This document shows, one piece after another, positions 23,881-36,049 of a stretch of 64,000 nucleotides of DNA. The notes under the pieces were generated by a model. It was not told the origin of the DNA. It did no database searches and saw nothing but the letters and a program-made list of their open reading frames with translations. A program made the position numbers and the translations under genes. The first letter of the stretch is position 1; every line of letters starts with the position of its first letter. Source of the DNA: Nageia nagi (lineage: Eukaryota > Pinophyta); NCBI GenBank assembly GCA_050084985.1, contig JBITNC010000001.1, forward strand, positions 44,020,001-44,084,000, in the 5' to 3' direction.

Positions 23881-24900
23881 CTCTTAAGGATCCTCAAATT
23901 TTGATAAAGTAAATTGGATTTTTGTATAAGCATTTGTAAAATTTGATTATGATATTCAAGCCTACTAACTTTGACCAAGTTTTTGTACAAGCTAAATATT
24001 TGGAAGAAGATGGGAGGAAAAAATAATATTTTAATAACTCTTAGAAGAATTTAAATAATAAGGGAACTCAAGAGAGCAATAAATCTCAAGAGAAAGCTAA
24101 ATGAAAGAAATAAGAGAAGAAAATCATAAGTACTTGAAAGAAAGAAGGTGAGAAAAGACATTGTTCAGATTGTGACAAAGATGGATATGTAGATGAGAAG
24201 TGTTGGAAACTTGATCCTAAATTGTACTCATACAAGAAGAAGAGGAATTTAGATAAGAAGAATGCAATGGTCATAAAAAGTGAGGATATTGGGGATAGTG
24301 GAAATTCTGATGAAAACCTTAAGTGTGTAGCATTCCAAGAAGTTAGAAATGAAAAACATGTTGAGGAAAAGAGGACATCCTTAGTCCATGTCAAGTTCCA
24401 AATCAAGGGGAAAATATTAATTCTATCATAGATCCTAGTTCTCAAGAAAATTTGATTATTGAAATTTTGGTATAAAAAATATGATTGAAGATAAATAATC
24501 ATCCTCATCCATATCCACTAGGTAGAGTTCACAATGATGGAAAATTACAAGTTAAAAAATAATAAATTTAAATTTCATCAATTCTTCAAATTTTGATAAT
24601 GAAGTAGTTTTGTATGTGTTGCCCCAAGTAAAATTTGTGGTATAGTTTTTGGTAATCTCTATATGTCAAATAATATGCCATATATTATTGAAGAAGAAGT
24701 TAGTATAGGCTTATTAAAGTTAGTAAGTATTATACTATTCATTCCTTTAAAATTACAAAAATAATGCCTTTGATCACAATAAGTCAAGTGAAAAGATTGA
24801 TAAATATCAATAATAAATTTGTATTACTCATGGTAGGAGTTTCAAAAGATGTATTATTTAAATGCATGACATTCATGCCTTTTTAGACTGATGTTATAAC
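23880..24900 (+). pseudogene. gag and protease of the plus-strand chromovirus
   Basis: Gag enters near 23930 (FDQVFVQAKYLEEDGR). A zinc knuckle with CSDCDKDGYVDEKCWKL at about 24170-24210 shows the C-x2-C-x4-H-x4-C pattern with the histidine position changed to Tyr. Next is a Lys-rich stretch, then VKFQIKG and, in another frame, NSIIDPSSQENLI, the protease active-site segment with DPSS instead of DSGS or DGGS, followed by HPYPLGRV. The start of gag is missing. Gag packages the RNA and PR processes the polyprotein. The changed key residues and frameshift show it is inactive. Confidence 0.7.
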
Positions 24901-25079
24901 ATGTATACCATTTAGCTAGGAATATCAAATGCAAAAATTAGTACATGAGTTTTAGAGTATGTTTGTTGAGCCAAAAGGACTATCACCTATGCATGCAATC
25001 TAACATGAAATTTAATTGTTACCTTATTCATGTCTTCCTAATATATAATTATATAAATAATTAGTTTTAAAGCAAGAGA

Positions 25080-26290
25080 AGATTAAGTGACAAGTTTAGG
25101 ACCTATTTTATCAAGGTTTAATCAAACCTAGTACTTCTCCATGTGGGTCACCAATTGTCTTGGTGTAAAAGGAGGATGGATCATGGAGAATGTGCATCAA
25201 TTATTAGGTTTTGAATAAGATAACATAAAAAAATTGTTATCCATTTCATCCATTTCCTCAAATAGATGATCTTAAGGATAAATTGCAGGGGCGTAAGGCA
25301 TTTTACCAAATTGGACTTAAGGAGCTACTATCATCAAGTGATAATTAAAGAGGAAGATATTTAAAAAATGCCTTCAAGACTAGACAAGGTATATATGAAT
25401 GGTTAGTTTTACCTTTTAGGTTGTATAATGCACCTAACACATTCATGAGGGTGATGAATGTTGTTCTTATACCATATATTGATTATTTTTTTGTTATGTA
25501 TCTTGATAATATTCTAATTTACAACTATACTTGGGATGAACACTTAGGATATCTTAGGAAAGAGCTACAAACTTTATAAAATAAAAACTTATTATTCAAG
25601 GAAAGTAAATGTGATTTTGGTAAGCAATATTTGGTGTACTTAGGATATGTCATTTATGGAGGACAACTTAGGATAGATCCTAAAAAGATTAGAGCCATTA
25701 TTAATTAGATAATTCCTAGCAATGTAACTAAAAAAAAGGAGTTTTCTAGGGGTTGTTCAATACATGAGAAAATTGTTGGTGATTTTTCCAATATTTCTTC
25801 ACCATTATTTTATATTATGGGAGGAAAGAAGCAAGGTTTTATGTGGGATAAGAAACAAAAACTTCATTTGACTTACTAAAGTGAAATATCAATAATGCAC
25901 CTATTTTGGCACTACCTAATTTGCAATAACCATTTGATATTGAAATTTATGGTAGTGAGTATGCCATGGGGGTAGTATTGATGCATGTAAGAAGACCTAT
26001 TTGCTACCATTTTAAGAATTTTAGTTTTGAACTATGCTACATATATAAAGGAATTTTATACATTGGTATATGCAGTGAAGAAGTTGAAGCATTACTTAAT
26101 GGAAAAAGAGATAGTGATTCATACTGATCATCAACCATTATAATATTTGCAAACTTAATCAAATTTACAACAAGAAAGGGACTTCAAATTGATGGGGTTT
26201 CTAAAATAATTCCATCTCATCATCAAATATAAGAAAGGTAGCACCAATAAAATTATTGGCATACTTTCTAGACCACCAATAGCAATAGAA
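25080..26290 (+). pseudogene. RT and RNase H of the plus-strand chromovirus
   Basis: Recognisable blocks include DDLKDKLQGRKAFYQIGLK, FKTRQGIYEWLVLPFRLYNAP, FMRVMNVVLIPYIDYF and, at 25495-25515, MYLDNIL. The catalytic YLDD has become YLDN. Downstream are LVYLGYVIYGGQLRIDPKK and RNase H pieces including VIHTDHQPL and RDFKLMGFL. Several TAG/TAA stops and a frame change near 25740 are visible. RT and RNase H would make element cDNA; this copy has lost a catalytic aspartate. Confidence 0.8.
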
Positions 26291-26349
26291 AATGTGTTGA
26301 TGCCTTGTTAGCCATATACTATAGCACCTATACCATTATAGAAGTGCAA

Positions 26350-26953
26350 AATTATATCTTTAATAGTCATGAACTTTTGTGCACTTATCTTTGAGGTATT
26401 TTCATAGGCATATATGCAAAATGCAGATTTTGGAGAAATATATCAAAGGATAAAATAATCATCTATACCAAATTATGAAGGTATCGATGAATTTCACCTT
26501 AAGGATGGTCTTCTCTATAAGTATAATATATTATGAATTCATAAGGGGGAGAGAATTTGATTGATAAAAGAGAATCATACTTTGAAAGTTACTAGACATT
26601 TTGGGGTTTGTAGGATAATTGCAAATTTTCAAAGGTATGTGTATTGACCAAAGATGTAAGAATAAATTCTATTAAGGGGTGTATAATATGTTACACTAGC
26701 AAGTCTAGTAATCATAAATTATATTTGTATCAACCAATTTTAGTTCCAAATAAAGATTGGGAAAGTATTTTAATGGATTTTGTAGGATGATTACTAATTT
26801 CCAAGAAAGGAAATGACCATTTGTTTGTGATTATTGATAGTTGATTTAGGAATATGTATGTGTTAATTCCATGCAAGAAGACTATAATAGGTTAAGAAGT
26901 TGTTGAAACTCTTCTTTTCTCATATGTGGGTTCATTTTGGATTACCTAATTAT
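26350..26953 (+). pseudogene. integrase, N-terminal part, upstream of the copia insertion
   Basis: The zinc-binding region (FHLKDGLLYKYN, then H-x3-RHFGVCRIIANFQRYVY at about 26500-26645) is followed by the catalytic-core start (ICINQF, then a segment at about 26760-26830). It ends at HFGLPN at about 26950, where the copia LTR begins. The next conserved codons (the SDRD segment) are missing on both sides of the insertion. Confidence 0.7.
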
Positions 26954-27473
26954 TGAAGTTTATATTAATAAATAATAATGGAAAAAACTCATAGAATAAT
27001 CAAACATTCAACATTGCAATGAACAAAATGAAATTGAGATAGATTTGATGATATATTACGGAAATATTACTGTGACATTTCATCAAATAGTTTGCATTAC
27101 AAAATTGGGTGCAATTTACAAGATACATCAATCCAATCCATAATCCAACCCAAAAATAAGTTTAGAATACTTATTTATACATCTCAATGCTAACTAGTTG
27201 AAAATAGAACAAAAAATGAATTTAAATCTAATTGAAAATGGGCTAAAACTACTTGATAATTCATCCAAAATTGCTTAGAATGTATAAACTAAAACATGAT
27301 CATGTTTTAGGCTAAATGCATTGGGTGATCTCATTTCTACTAAATGTAGGCATGTTTGGGAAATGCAATGGTGTTTTGTATGCAAATATGGTGGGGGTTG
27401 CATTTCATTAGAAGGTTCATTATTTGATATTTTGAGCTCAAATTTAGATGTTTTATGAAGTTTGTTTCCAACA
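26954..27473 (-). repeat. 3' LTR of the copia element
   Basis: It starts TGAAGTTTATA and ends TTTCCAACA, so on the element strand it runs TGTTGGAAA...TATAAACTTCA, typical copia LTR termini. It aligns with 31908-32286 over about the first 370 bp at high similarity (for example CATTTCATCAAA and CAATCCATAATCCAACCC in both). Confidence 0.85.
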
Positions 27474-27486
27474 TACTCCCCCTTAA
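27474..27486 (-). other. polypurine tract of the copia element
   Basis: The element strand reads TTAAGGGGGAGTA directly before TGTTGG, a typical copia PPT. Confidence 0.85.
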
Positions 27487-27689
27487 TGATGAGAGGGATG
27501 AGAATGAGGTATCTCAACATCAAAAATTGAGATTTAGCAACTTATTTTGTGAAGATATTGATAATTTGGTGTTTTGTATTGCAATACCTCAATTTTATCA
27601 AAATTTTCTCGACAATGTCTCTAATAAGTGGTGCTTGATATCAAAGTGTTTGAAATATGCATGGTAGACTAGATTTTGTGCCAACTTAA

Positions 27690-29090
27690 TGCCACTTTGG
27701 TTGTCATAAAAAATAATGGTAGCTTATTTTTGCTTCTCACCAATTTCACCAGGAACTTTTCAAAGCCACAAGGCTTATACACCAGCTAAGTTCAATGCTA
27801 TATACTCAACCTTTGTATAATACAAAGCACCTATAGTTTGCTTCTTTGAACTCCAAGTAACCAAACATGTACCAAGTGAGAAGCAATTGCCCCTAGTGGA
27901 ATTCTAATCATCAAAATTACTCCTCCAATCATTGTCACTAAAACCAACCAACTTCACATTATTAGTAGAGAAGTAATGAATGCCATAATTTATTGTACTA
28001 TGTACATATCTTAGGATTCTCTTGGCTTCTTACAAGTGTAATCAAGAAGGATCAACCATGTAACTAGAACAAAGAGATACATCATAGCATATATCTAGCC
28101 TTGTTATAAAGGAACATTATACTCCCTACAATGGTCATATACTATGTATATTCACTTTTTCAGCCCCATCATCTGAACATAAAAACTCTTCATGTGTAAT
28201 TGGAGTAGCTATAGGTTTACATTCACTCATGTCAAATGTTTTTAACATCTCTCTAGCATATTTGGCATGGCAAAGACATATCTCATCATGTGTTTGATGT
28301 ACTTCCATGCTCAAGATGTAACTCATCAAACCAAGATTAGTGATATCAAATTACTTTTCATATTAGCTTTAAAAGAATCACACAATGAATAACTACTTAC
28401 CATGAACAACAAATCATCTACATACAAGCAAACAAGTAGAATTTCAATACCTTGATTTTTGTATTACAAAGTGTTCTCACTCTTGTTTCTTTGAAAACCA
28501 CACTTGAGAAAGTAGTCATTGATTCTTATGTACCAAGATCTTGGAGATTGCTTCAACCCATATAATTCCTTTTTCAATCTATAGACCTAATCCTCTTTGT
28601 CTTGAAACTCAAAACCTTGATGTTGTGCTACATACACCTCTTCTTCAAGATAGCCATAAAGGAATGAACTCTTCACATCCATATGATGCATATTCCAATG
28701 CTTGTAGGAAGCCAATGAAAGTAGCATTCAAATTGTTTCTTGCCTTGCAATAGGAGTAGAATTCAACTCATAATATATGGCATACTTTTGTGTGAACCCT
28801 TTTACAATCAATTGTACTTTGTACCTTTCAATGGAACCATCACTATTCCTCTTGATCTTTTAGATCCATTTACATCCAATTCATTTCCTATTTTGGGTAA
28901 GATCACATAACTCCCATGTGTTATTATTGACAATGGAAGATATCTCCTCATTCATAGCCTTTATCCACACTTTGTTAGAACAAGCTTGTCCAAAATAAGA
29001 AGACTCAAAAACATCAAGTTTAGTAACTTTAGAAGAACTACAAACATGATCATTAGAAGTAGTAGTAATAAGAGCATAATTTACCACATC
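27690..29090 (-). pseudogene. copia RT and RNase H
   Basis: From 29087 leftward: KVWIKAMNEEISSIVNNNTWEL (RT start), then at 28500-28650 GYLEEEVYVAQHQGF and LKKELYGLKQSPRSWY. At 28411-28431 is CLYVDDLLF with the intact catalytic YVDD. Past it are MMSYILSMEVHQTHDEI and YAREMLKTFDMSECKPIATP (28135-28329), the link to RNase H. The RNase H remnant reaches about 27690 (YKGAL-like and KKIGNC-like pieces). Frames are interrupted but order and spacing are normal for Ty1/copia. Confidence 0.85.
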
Positions 29091-29499
29091 ACCTTTGGGA
29101 TCATCATTTTCATCATCTCATAACATTTGCAAAATTTTCCAACCTTTGCAAAGTAGTATCAAGCTCCTTGTGTTGACTCCTTGTCAACCTTCTAGAAAAC
29201 TTTTGGTCATACATTTGAGAAAAGGTATGTTATTTCAACTCTCTTTTACCTTTTATTGACTGATATACACTTATATGTGGTGATGGAGGTGAAGAAGTAC
29301 CATGTCGTATACTTAAAGATCCCATTTGTGAAGAGGGATCAAATCTAGGCTGAACTTGATTGTGTGAAACATGGTTGGGCTGAACACTTTCTTGGTCATT
29401 TGAAGCACTTTATTCAAACATACCATCATCAACAACAAACTTTTGGTATTTTTGAGACTTCCAACTTTCCCCTTTATAAAAAATGGCATATTTAGACAC

Positions 29500-30610
29500 C
29501 ATAACTTTGTGAGAAATTGGATTAAAAAATATTTAAGCTTTGTAATGTTCAATATAGCCAATAAAGATACACTTCTCATTCTTAGCATCAAGTTTTTTCC
29601 TATGCTCATCAATTATATGAACATAAGCAAGACAACCAAAAACTTTAAAATATTTCACACTTGGCTTTTTTCTAAGCCAACTCTCATAAGGAGTAATAGG
29701 ATCCAAACTCCTTGTATGACTCTTACTTAAAATAAAAACATCAATCTGGGTAACTTTATCCCAATAAAAATTACTCATACCTTTTTTGTACATCATACAC
29801 CTTACCATCTCTAATAAAGTCTAGTTCTTTCTTTAGCCATTCCATTTTGTTGGGGTGTGTATGGTAATTTTAGTTATATCTTAATGTAAAAATCTCTACA
29901 AACTTCAAGAAATCACTAGAGAAAAAATCACCACCATGATCAATTCTTAAACACTTGATTGTATGCCCACTTTGATTCTCAACACTAGCTTTGAAAGTCT
30001 TGAAGCATTCAAATGCCTCATCTTTGTGTTTAAGAAAGCATTTGCAATAATATCTATAAAAATCATCAATAAAGGTGAGAAAATAATAATCTTTACCCAT
30101 ACTTTGTGTTTTAATTGGTCCACAAAGATCACTATGCACCAATTGTAGAAGATATTGGGCCCTCCATGCTTCATTCCTTGGAAAATGCCCCCTTGCATAC
30201 TTTCCAAGAGCACACCCTTCACACACTTTATTAGTATCTTTAACCTTCAAAAAACCATAAATAAGTGGAGATAAAAGCTTTAAACTCTAAAAATTCAAAT
30301 GGCCAAACCTCAAATACCATAAATTTGCACTATTGCAAATGCTCACATAAGCAAAACCTCCCTCTTTCTCAACAAACTTTATAGGAAAAAGCTTATTTTT
30401 ATTCATTTTTATTGTAGTGACCAGCCTTACACCTCTATTATTATCATATATCTTGCACATTTTATCTTCAAAAACTAATTTAGAATTGATTTCAAGCATT
30501 TTTCTAATACTTAAGAGAGATTGTTTCAAATTAGGAGCAAAATAGATACTTTTTACCTTCATAGTAACTTTTTTTAATAGGAACCACCATGTACCCTTTT
30601 GCAATCAACT
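29500..30610 (-). pseudogene. copia integrase
   Basis: 30287-30604 holds the pre-integrase segment, ending LWYLRFGHLNF (the GAG-pre-IN HxxxxH part). 29870-30250 holds VCEGCALGKYARGHFP with its zinc-binding C-x2-C, then LVHSDLCGPIKTQSMG, YFLTFIDDFYRY and a later LRIDHGGDFFS where a catalytic aspartate is kept. 29533-29808 holds the C-terminal part (SHTRSLDPITPYESWLRKKP and FKVFGCLAYVHI). Two small frame breaks separate these parts. Confidence 0.85.
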
Positions 30611-31790
30611 CCAAACATTTCTCATCCCCAATTTTGATATTATAACTAAAGTAATGATCAAGAGATGAAAGAAGCTCCTTCTTTCGAGTCATATGGTGTG
30701 AACAACCACTATTAAGAACCTAAGTTTCATCCTCTTATGACTTATCTTGTGAAATAAGTGCTTTGGCACCATTATTCTCTTCTTGGATAATAGAAACAAA
30801 TAAGACATCTTCTTCATAGTAATCCTCTTCCCCATAATCCTCATAGGAATCTTCTTCCCCATAATTGGTTGATCTACTATTTCAGCTTACACTCTCTCTC
30901 AAAATGGCTGAATTTGTTAAAATGATAGCATTGCACATTCCTCTTATCTCTTCCTCTACCCTTGTACTATATCCCCTCTAGTACTTGCACTTACACTATT
31001 ATCTTGGTCACCATATGAAATCTGATCTATTCCTCTTCCTCTTCTAGAAGGGCCTCTTCTTCCTCCTCTTTCATTTCAACCTCTACCTCTAGAACCTCTA
31101 CCTTCTTCCACTATTACTTTCATTCTCCCTAGTTGAGAATGCTTGTTCTTAACTTTTGTCAATATTAGACCTTGTCAATAACCTCTCTTCATGAGATGTA
31201 AGATATCTAACTAATTTATCAAACTCCATAGTGGAAAGATCTATAGTCTCTTCAATCACAAGGGCTACATTATCCCATTTGGGCAACAAATTCCTCAAGA
31301 CATTTTTAATTACCAAGGCTTTTTCCAAATCAGCACCAAGGGTGGCCATTTTATTTACTATGGTCTTCACCCTTACATAATAATCACCCACACTCTCATT
31401 TTCATACTATGTGAGACTCTAAAAATCTCTAATGAAGGTCTAAAGATTGACCTCCTTCACTTTAACACTTCCTTAATAGCCTTATTTCAAGGCTCTCCAT
31501 GCATCAATAATGTTTTTATTTTCTAAAATTCTTGGAAAAATTATCTTATCAAGAGAATATTTGATATGTGAAAAATCCAAGAAATTATTATTTTTTCTTC
31601 TCTTTGTTCTCCTTCTTTGCATCTTCACTCAAAACACTCCAATCATCTGGCTTTTTGTATCCATCTTCAATAATATCCCATGAGTCTTTTCCTTCCAAGA
31701 GATTCATCATCTAGATGCTCTAATATTCATAATTTGATCCATCAAATTTAGGTATTGGTATTGAATTTTAGTTGCTTGCCATGATAGCAA
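30610..31790 (-). pseudogene. copia gag and protease remnant
   Basis: The 31149-31391 frame has YYVRVKTIVNKMATLGADLEK, VLRNLLPKWDNVALVIEET and LVRYLTSHEERL, the UBN2/gag pattern of copia elements. A zinc knuckle near 30900-30960 reads CYHFNKFSHFEREC, with one cysteine and the Gly of the CCHC motif replaced. Between 30610 and 30900 protease remnants include an acidic stretch and the segment before WLLDSG, but the active site is not readable. The gag start lies near 31785 (MASN-like). Confidence 0.7.
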
Positions 31791-31889
31791 GTATTCAACA
31801 TAACTTGGTTCTACAAAAAAATATTCTTTCCAAATATTTTGCAAAAAACCCACAATTTTCAAACCCAAAAATACTCAATCCTAGATCTT

Positions 31890-31905
31890 CAAGCTTTGAT
31901 ACAAA
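31890..31905 (-). other. primer-binding site of the copia element
   Basis: Just inside the right LTR the element strand reads TTGTATCAAAGCTTG, a degraded version of the tRNA-iMet site (TGGTATCAGAGC). Confidence 0.65.
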
Positions 31906-31907
31906 AA

Positions 31908-32286
31908 TGAAGTTTATAGTAATAAACAATAATAGCAAAAACTCATAAAATCATCAAAAATTCAACATTTCAATGAACAAAATGAAATTGAGATAGATCT
32001 AATGTTATATTATGAAAATATTACTGTGACATTTCATCAAACAATTTGCATTACAAAACTAGGTACAATTTATAAGTTACACCAATCCAATCCATAATCC
32101 AACCCAAAAACAAGTTTAGAACACTTATTTATACATCTTGATGCTAACCAGTTGAAAATAGAATGAAAAATGAATGTAGATCTAACTAAAAATGGGCTAA
32201 AACTACTTGATAGTTTGCCCAAAATTGCCTGGAACTAATAGACTAAAATGCAATTGCATTTTAGGATAAACACATTGGGTGAGTGC
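31908..32286 (-). repeat. 5' LTR of the copia element, truncated
   Basis: It starts TGAAGTTTATAG and matches the left LTR until about 32286. There it joins chromovirus integrase sequence (GATTTGGACTATTTTATGGG). The final 140 bp or so of LTR, corresponding to the U3 start, are missing. Confidence 0.8.
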
Positions 32287-33180
32287 ATTTGGGTAAGATT
32301 TGGACTATTTTATGGGAAAAGATAGATACTAGCTTAAAATGAAGTAATACTTTTGATCCCCATATGGATGGACAAACTAAAGTGGTTAATAGAATATTGG
32401 TTCAATTATTAAGGGGTTATTATGAAAAATATCTGAAGTCTTGAAAATAATGTATTATATTTATTCAACATTCATATAATAGGGAAATCCATATCTCTAC
32501 AAATAAATATCCATTTGAAACTTGTTATTGAGTTTTACCACCATCACCTTTTGATTGTATATTTGGGCACCAAAATTATCATGATGTTTCAATTATGCAT
32601 GCAAAGAAAAAACAAGTTGAATAATTCATTGACAATATAAGAAAATTCATTTGAAATTTCAAGAGAAGCTCCAAGTTAGCCAATCCAAATACAAATTAAG
32701 GCATGGAAAGCAAAGTATTAACCATAAATTCCAAGTGGGAGATCAAGTTGGGTTTAATCTCAATAAGGATAGATTACAAGGACTAGCCTAGGAGATTAAA
32801 CTAATTAGATATGGATAATTTCATATTTTATAGCAAGTAAGTGAGAATGATTTTAGATTTTATCTACCTTATTACATGAATATCTATTCAATTATGAATG
32901 TGGAGAACTTGAAGCTATTTGAGCCATCCATGGTGAATGAAGAAGAGTAGGAGACATGTCATGTTTTACCATCAGTTGATGACTTAGCTCTAAACATAAT
33001 GAATGAGGTTGTGGAAGATTCCATTATGTAAAATAAGGTTTCTATTACAAGAAGAAGTGAGTAAGAAATTTTGTTGGTGGTGTTGAAGGGATAGTTATCT
33101 ACTATGGCAATATGGTATGATAAAGCTAAGGTGGGGATTTATTTCCTCATCTTATTCATACATAAGCATTTGTGGGACCA
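32287..33180 (+). pseudogene. integrase C-terminal part and chromodomain-like tail of the chromovirus
   Basis: Resumes with WTILWEKIDTSLK, then TFDPHMDGQTKVVNRILVQLL (the H-x-DGQTE-x-N segment holding the third catalytic position, with Glu changed to Lys) and FIQHSYNREIHISTNKYPFE. After several stops comes DDLALNIMNEVVEDSIM, ITRRS and a segment with VLKG, STMAIWYDKAKV and FLILF at about 32960-33150. This resembles the C-terminal chromodomain of Galadriel-type elements, which targets insertion to chromatin. Confidence 0.75.
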
Positions 33181-33189
33181 AATACCTTT

Positions 33190-33204
33190 TCCATGGGGGA
33201 GGTA
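33190..33204 (+). other. polypurine tract of the chromovirus
   Basis: CCATGGGGGAGGTA immediately precedes a TG start (TGATCTTGG). The position just after the chromodomain remnant is as expected for a chromovirus. Confidence 0.65.
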
Positions 33205-33890
33205 TGATCTTGGAAAGGGTTTTATATGAATGGATAAATTTAGAATACTAATTAACCATGAGCATATATTTATATACCAAATATATTTATGTTCATAATT
33301 AGTCATGTTCCAGTGATTAAGTATGATGGATCCATAGGAACCATAATGTGGATGATGTAAATGCCTAGTTCCATGGCATGGACACCATACCTTCAAATAG
33401 ATTATGTAGAGAAATTGAATGGTCAAGATCATTTTAGTTTCCATAATTGTTTGGAAGTTGTTTTATTAGTTTTATAATTTGAGCAATGATACATAATTAT
33501 ATATCTACTTGTAGAATCCATTATTGAACAATTGTAACCAAGTTGATACTTTTCATGTTGAAGAGTTGAAGAATTCATTTGATTCAAGGAAATTGAGGGA
33601 GTTGCAAAGGAAGGAAGCAATTTTTTTTTACATGGTATGCTTGTGATCCATATTCTTATATCTTTAAAACCCTTTGAATCCATATAATGGAAAAGAGGAA
33701 GGAACTATTAAATTAGATATACTCCTACATTGGGAGGAACCAATATAAATATATTGTGTTATTTTGTGTACTTGTTTAATTTATACTATTATAGATTTTT
33801 TTATCAATACTTTTGTATATGCATTCTTAATTTTGTAATATTATTAAATTAATTGTACAATATCAATACCCTAAAATAAACATTTAGGAA
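33205..33890 (+). repeat. putative 3' LTR of the chromovirus
   Basis: Begins TGATCTTGGAAAGG after the PPT. The right end is a guess at about 33880-33890 (AAAATAAACA), because the 5' LTR is not present for comparison. Short open frames inside it are not genes. Confidence 0.5.
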
Positions 33891-34783
33891 CACCCACACT
33901 ACAAAATTAGTTTAATTTGACTCAATAAATTCATATGAATGAAATTTGTATGTGATGAACTTCATAATGATATAATTATCTAAGTTTTATATATCATACT
34001 TCATAGCCAATAATGTCAACAATTTATGTATAATGATTCAAAAACTATTCCAAAAGTGATAATTTGGCCTCTATGTCCACCATATGTTCATAAATGATAC
34101 AACTATACCAATTGATATGAAATTATCTAAATACACTATATGACCATAATTGTGTAATTCTTGATCCTATAGTTATTCTTGATGATTTTAGTATTACTGT
34201 AAAGAATATTATAATCTTATTATGCATACCTTTGTGTTCATGTTTCATATACATTTCATAATCTTCATGTTCAAAAATGAGGCTCAAAAGCTAATGACTA
34301 CTATGATGAACCTATCAAAAATTTATAAACTACCTTTTTCATGCTTGTATAATTAGACCACCATTGAACCAAAGGAGGTTCCTAATTTCAAAATTTGGAT
34401 TTTAATATACTAATTTCTAAAAATCATATGCTTGTAGAATAAGAAGCCCAAAATATGTCTCAAAATGAGGCTTGAAAATTGGCTTAGAGAAGAAAAGCAA
34501 TTGTCCAATCCATGATTTTTTTAAGTATCAAAAACTAGTTCAAAAGTGATAAGTTGGCCTCATCCACCATATGTTTTGAAATGATACAACTATAACATAT
34601 GATATGGAAAAATGATATGAGATGATCTAAGTATCTTTGAAACCTCATGAAGTACAATAATTAGTCTTCCATTAAAAAACTACTTAGATCTAGTATTTTG
34701 AGATGTAGTTTTTTTATGTAATACTTAGTTGTTGGTATTTAAAGCATTTGTCAAAATTTATTATCATCACAATATAATAAATA
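33891..34783. repeat. unassigned DNA with a ~110-bp direct repeat
   Basis: About 34030-34140 (CAAAAACTATTCCAAAAGTGATAA...ATGATACAACTATA) recurs at about 34518-34630 with moderate divergence, 488 bp downstream. Both copies are followed by sequence including GATATGAAATTATCTAA or GATATGAGATGATCTAA. No gene or element could be assigned. Confidence 0.6.
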
Positions 34784-36028
34784 TGTTAGAGTTAGGAAAA
34801 TATTTTAAATTCCAACAACTAGGTAATTGGGCTAAAGACTACATACATAAGACCCTTGTAATTATTAGATGAGCACAATGATGGTGAGTCATCAATTCAA
34901 CACTTAAATTTATCAATCTTGGATGGTGTACTAGACTATTTGTAATTAAATATTTATTTTGATATTTATGCCACATACTTTCTTTAAAATAAATAAATAC
35001 TTGAAATTAAACATTCAATAGTAGAAATAAAATTCATAAGCTAAAACACACATAACATAAATGAAACAATAAGAAATGAGATACTTCTACCAGTAGGAGC
35101 GGGTCTAACTCTTCCTAAAAGAAGCTCCAAGTAGAATTCATAAGCTTAAAAATTTGGAACCAACACTCATATTACTTCAAACTAGATGAATTTAAAATAC
35201 TCTATTCTCTTACACACAGATGCTAGGTAACCTCCTCATAATGATTAAGGTTCTATTTATTCTCACACTTTGCTAACTTACTATTCAAACCTAATAATAA
35301 AGTCTATAACAAATTATTATTTTTCTCCTATTACAAACATAAGAACTTTGTTTAATACATAATAAAATAAGAAATAGACTAAACAATTAGACTTGTGATT
35401 CTTAAAATATTATAGACACAACCAATGGGATCAAGTATTTATTTCCAAACTTATGTATTTAGTTGCATCCTACATTCTTCAATTCATAATGGACTTTTTT
35501 GTCATCAACTATGCAGATGTTAGTACCATTTCATTCTTTTATGGTAAGTATAACTGATTCCAAATCAAGAATGTATTAGATCTAGATATATTAATATTGA
35601 ATGTTCCCCTAATTAACATTACCATTAAACCATCCATTCATCATTCATAGTGTATGTACTCTCCATCCTTTCAACACCACATAAAATAGGACTCTAGATC
35701 CCCTTAGAATAATGGTAATCAACACTCTAGAGATGATACATATATTAACTAAAATACATTAATCTGGAGCTAGTAAACCTATTTAAGAAAGAGAAGTTCC
35801 TTGAGGCATTCTAAATATCAAATAATCATTATTTGTTTCAATTAAGAATAATAAACCAAGTATATCCATTCGATAAAGCATGAACAACTAATTATAATAA
35901 ATATATATATATTATTACTAGATTAAGAAATTAATAATAAAATATTATAATATTAGTAAAGTATATCTCAAGGTACAAAAAGATATGCATTAAGATGATC
36001 AAAAATAGGGTATTTCACTAGCTCATCA
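34784..36028 (-). repeat. putative 3' LTR of the Athila-like element
   Basis: The right end CTCATCA abuts TTCCCCCAACTT, which on the element strand is a PPT (AAGTTGGGGGAA) followed by TGATGAG. The left end TGTTAGAGTTAGG at 34784 is chosen because its complement would give a CTCTAACA terminus. No second LTR was identified, so the left limit is tentative. Confidence 0.4.
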
Positions 36029-36040
36029 TTCCCCCAACTT
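36029..36040 (-). other. polypurine tract of the Athila-like element
   Basis: The element strand reads AAGTTGGGGGAA next to the LTR start TGATGAGCTAG. Confidence 0.6.
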
Positions 36041-36049
36041 AATCCTTTC

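Larger units (their letters stand above)
26954..32286 (-). mobile_element. Ty1/copia element (Tork-like) nested in the chromovirus integrase
   Basis: A 520-bp LTR (26954-27473) with PPT and a truncated second LTR (31908 to about 32286) enclose minus-strand gag, PR, IN, RT and RNase H in copia order (IN before RT). A PBS resembling tRNA-iMet lies just inside the right LTR. IN motifs resemble the Tork group. The right LTR lacks about 140 bp, and the adjoining chromovirus IN lacks about a dozen codons. A deletion across the right junction explains both and explains why no target duplication is seen. Confidence 0.85.
23880..33890 (+). mobile_element. plus-strand chromovirus relic interrupted by a copia element
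   Basis: Plus-strand gag (23880-24420), protease (24390-24900), RT (25080-25760), RNase H (25880-26290) and IN (26350-26950) are followed, beyond the copia insertion, by the rest of IN and a chromodomain-like tail (32287-33180). A PPT (CCATGGGGGAGG) and a putative 3' LTR from 33205 come last. Domain order and tail fit a chromovirus, perhaps Galadriel or CRM-like. No 5' LTR was found before 23880, so the 5' end appears lost. All frames carry stops. Confidence 0.8.
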
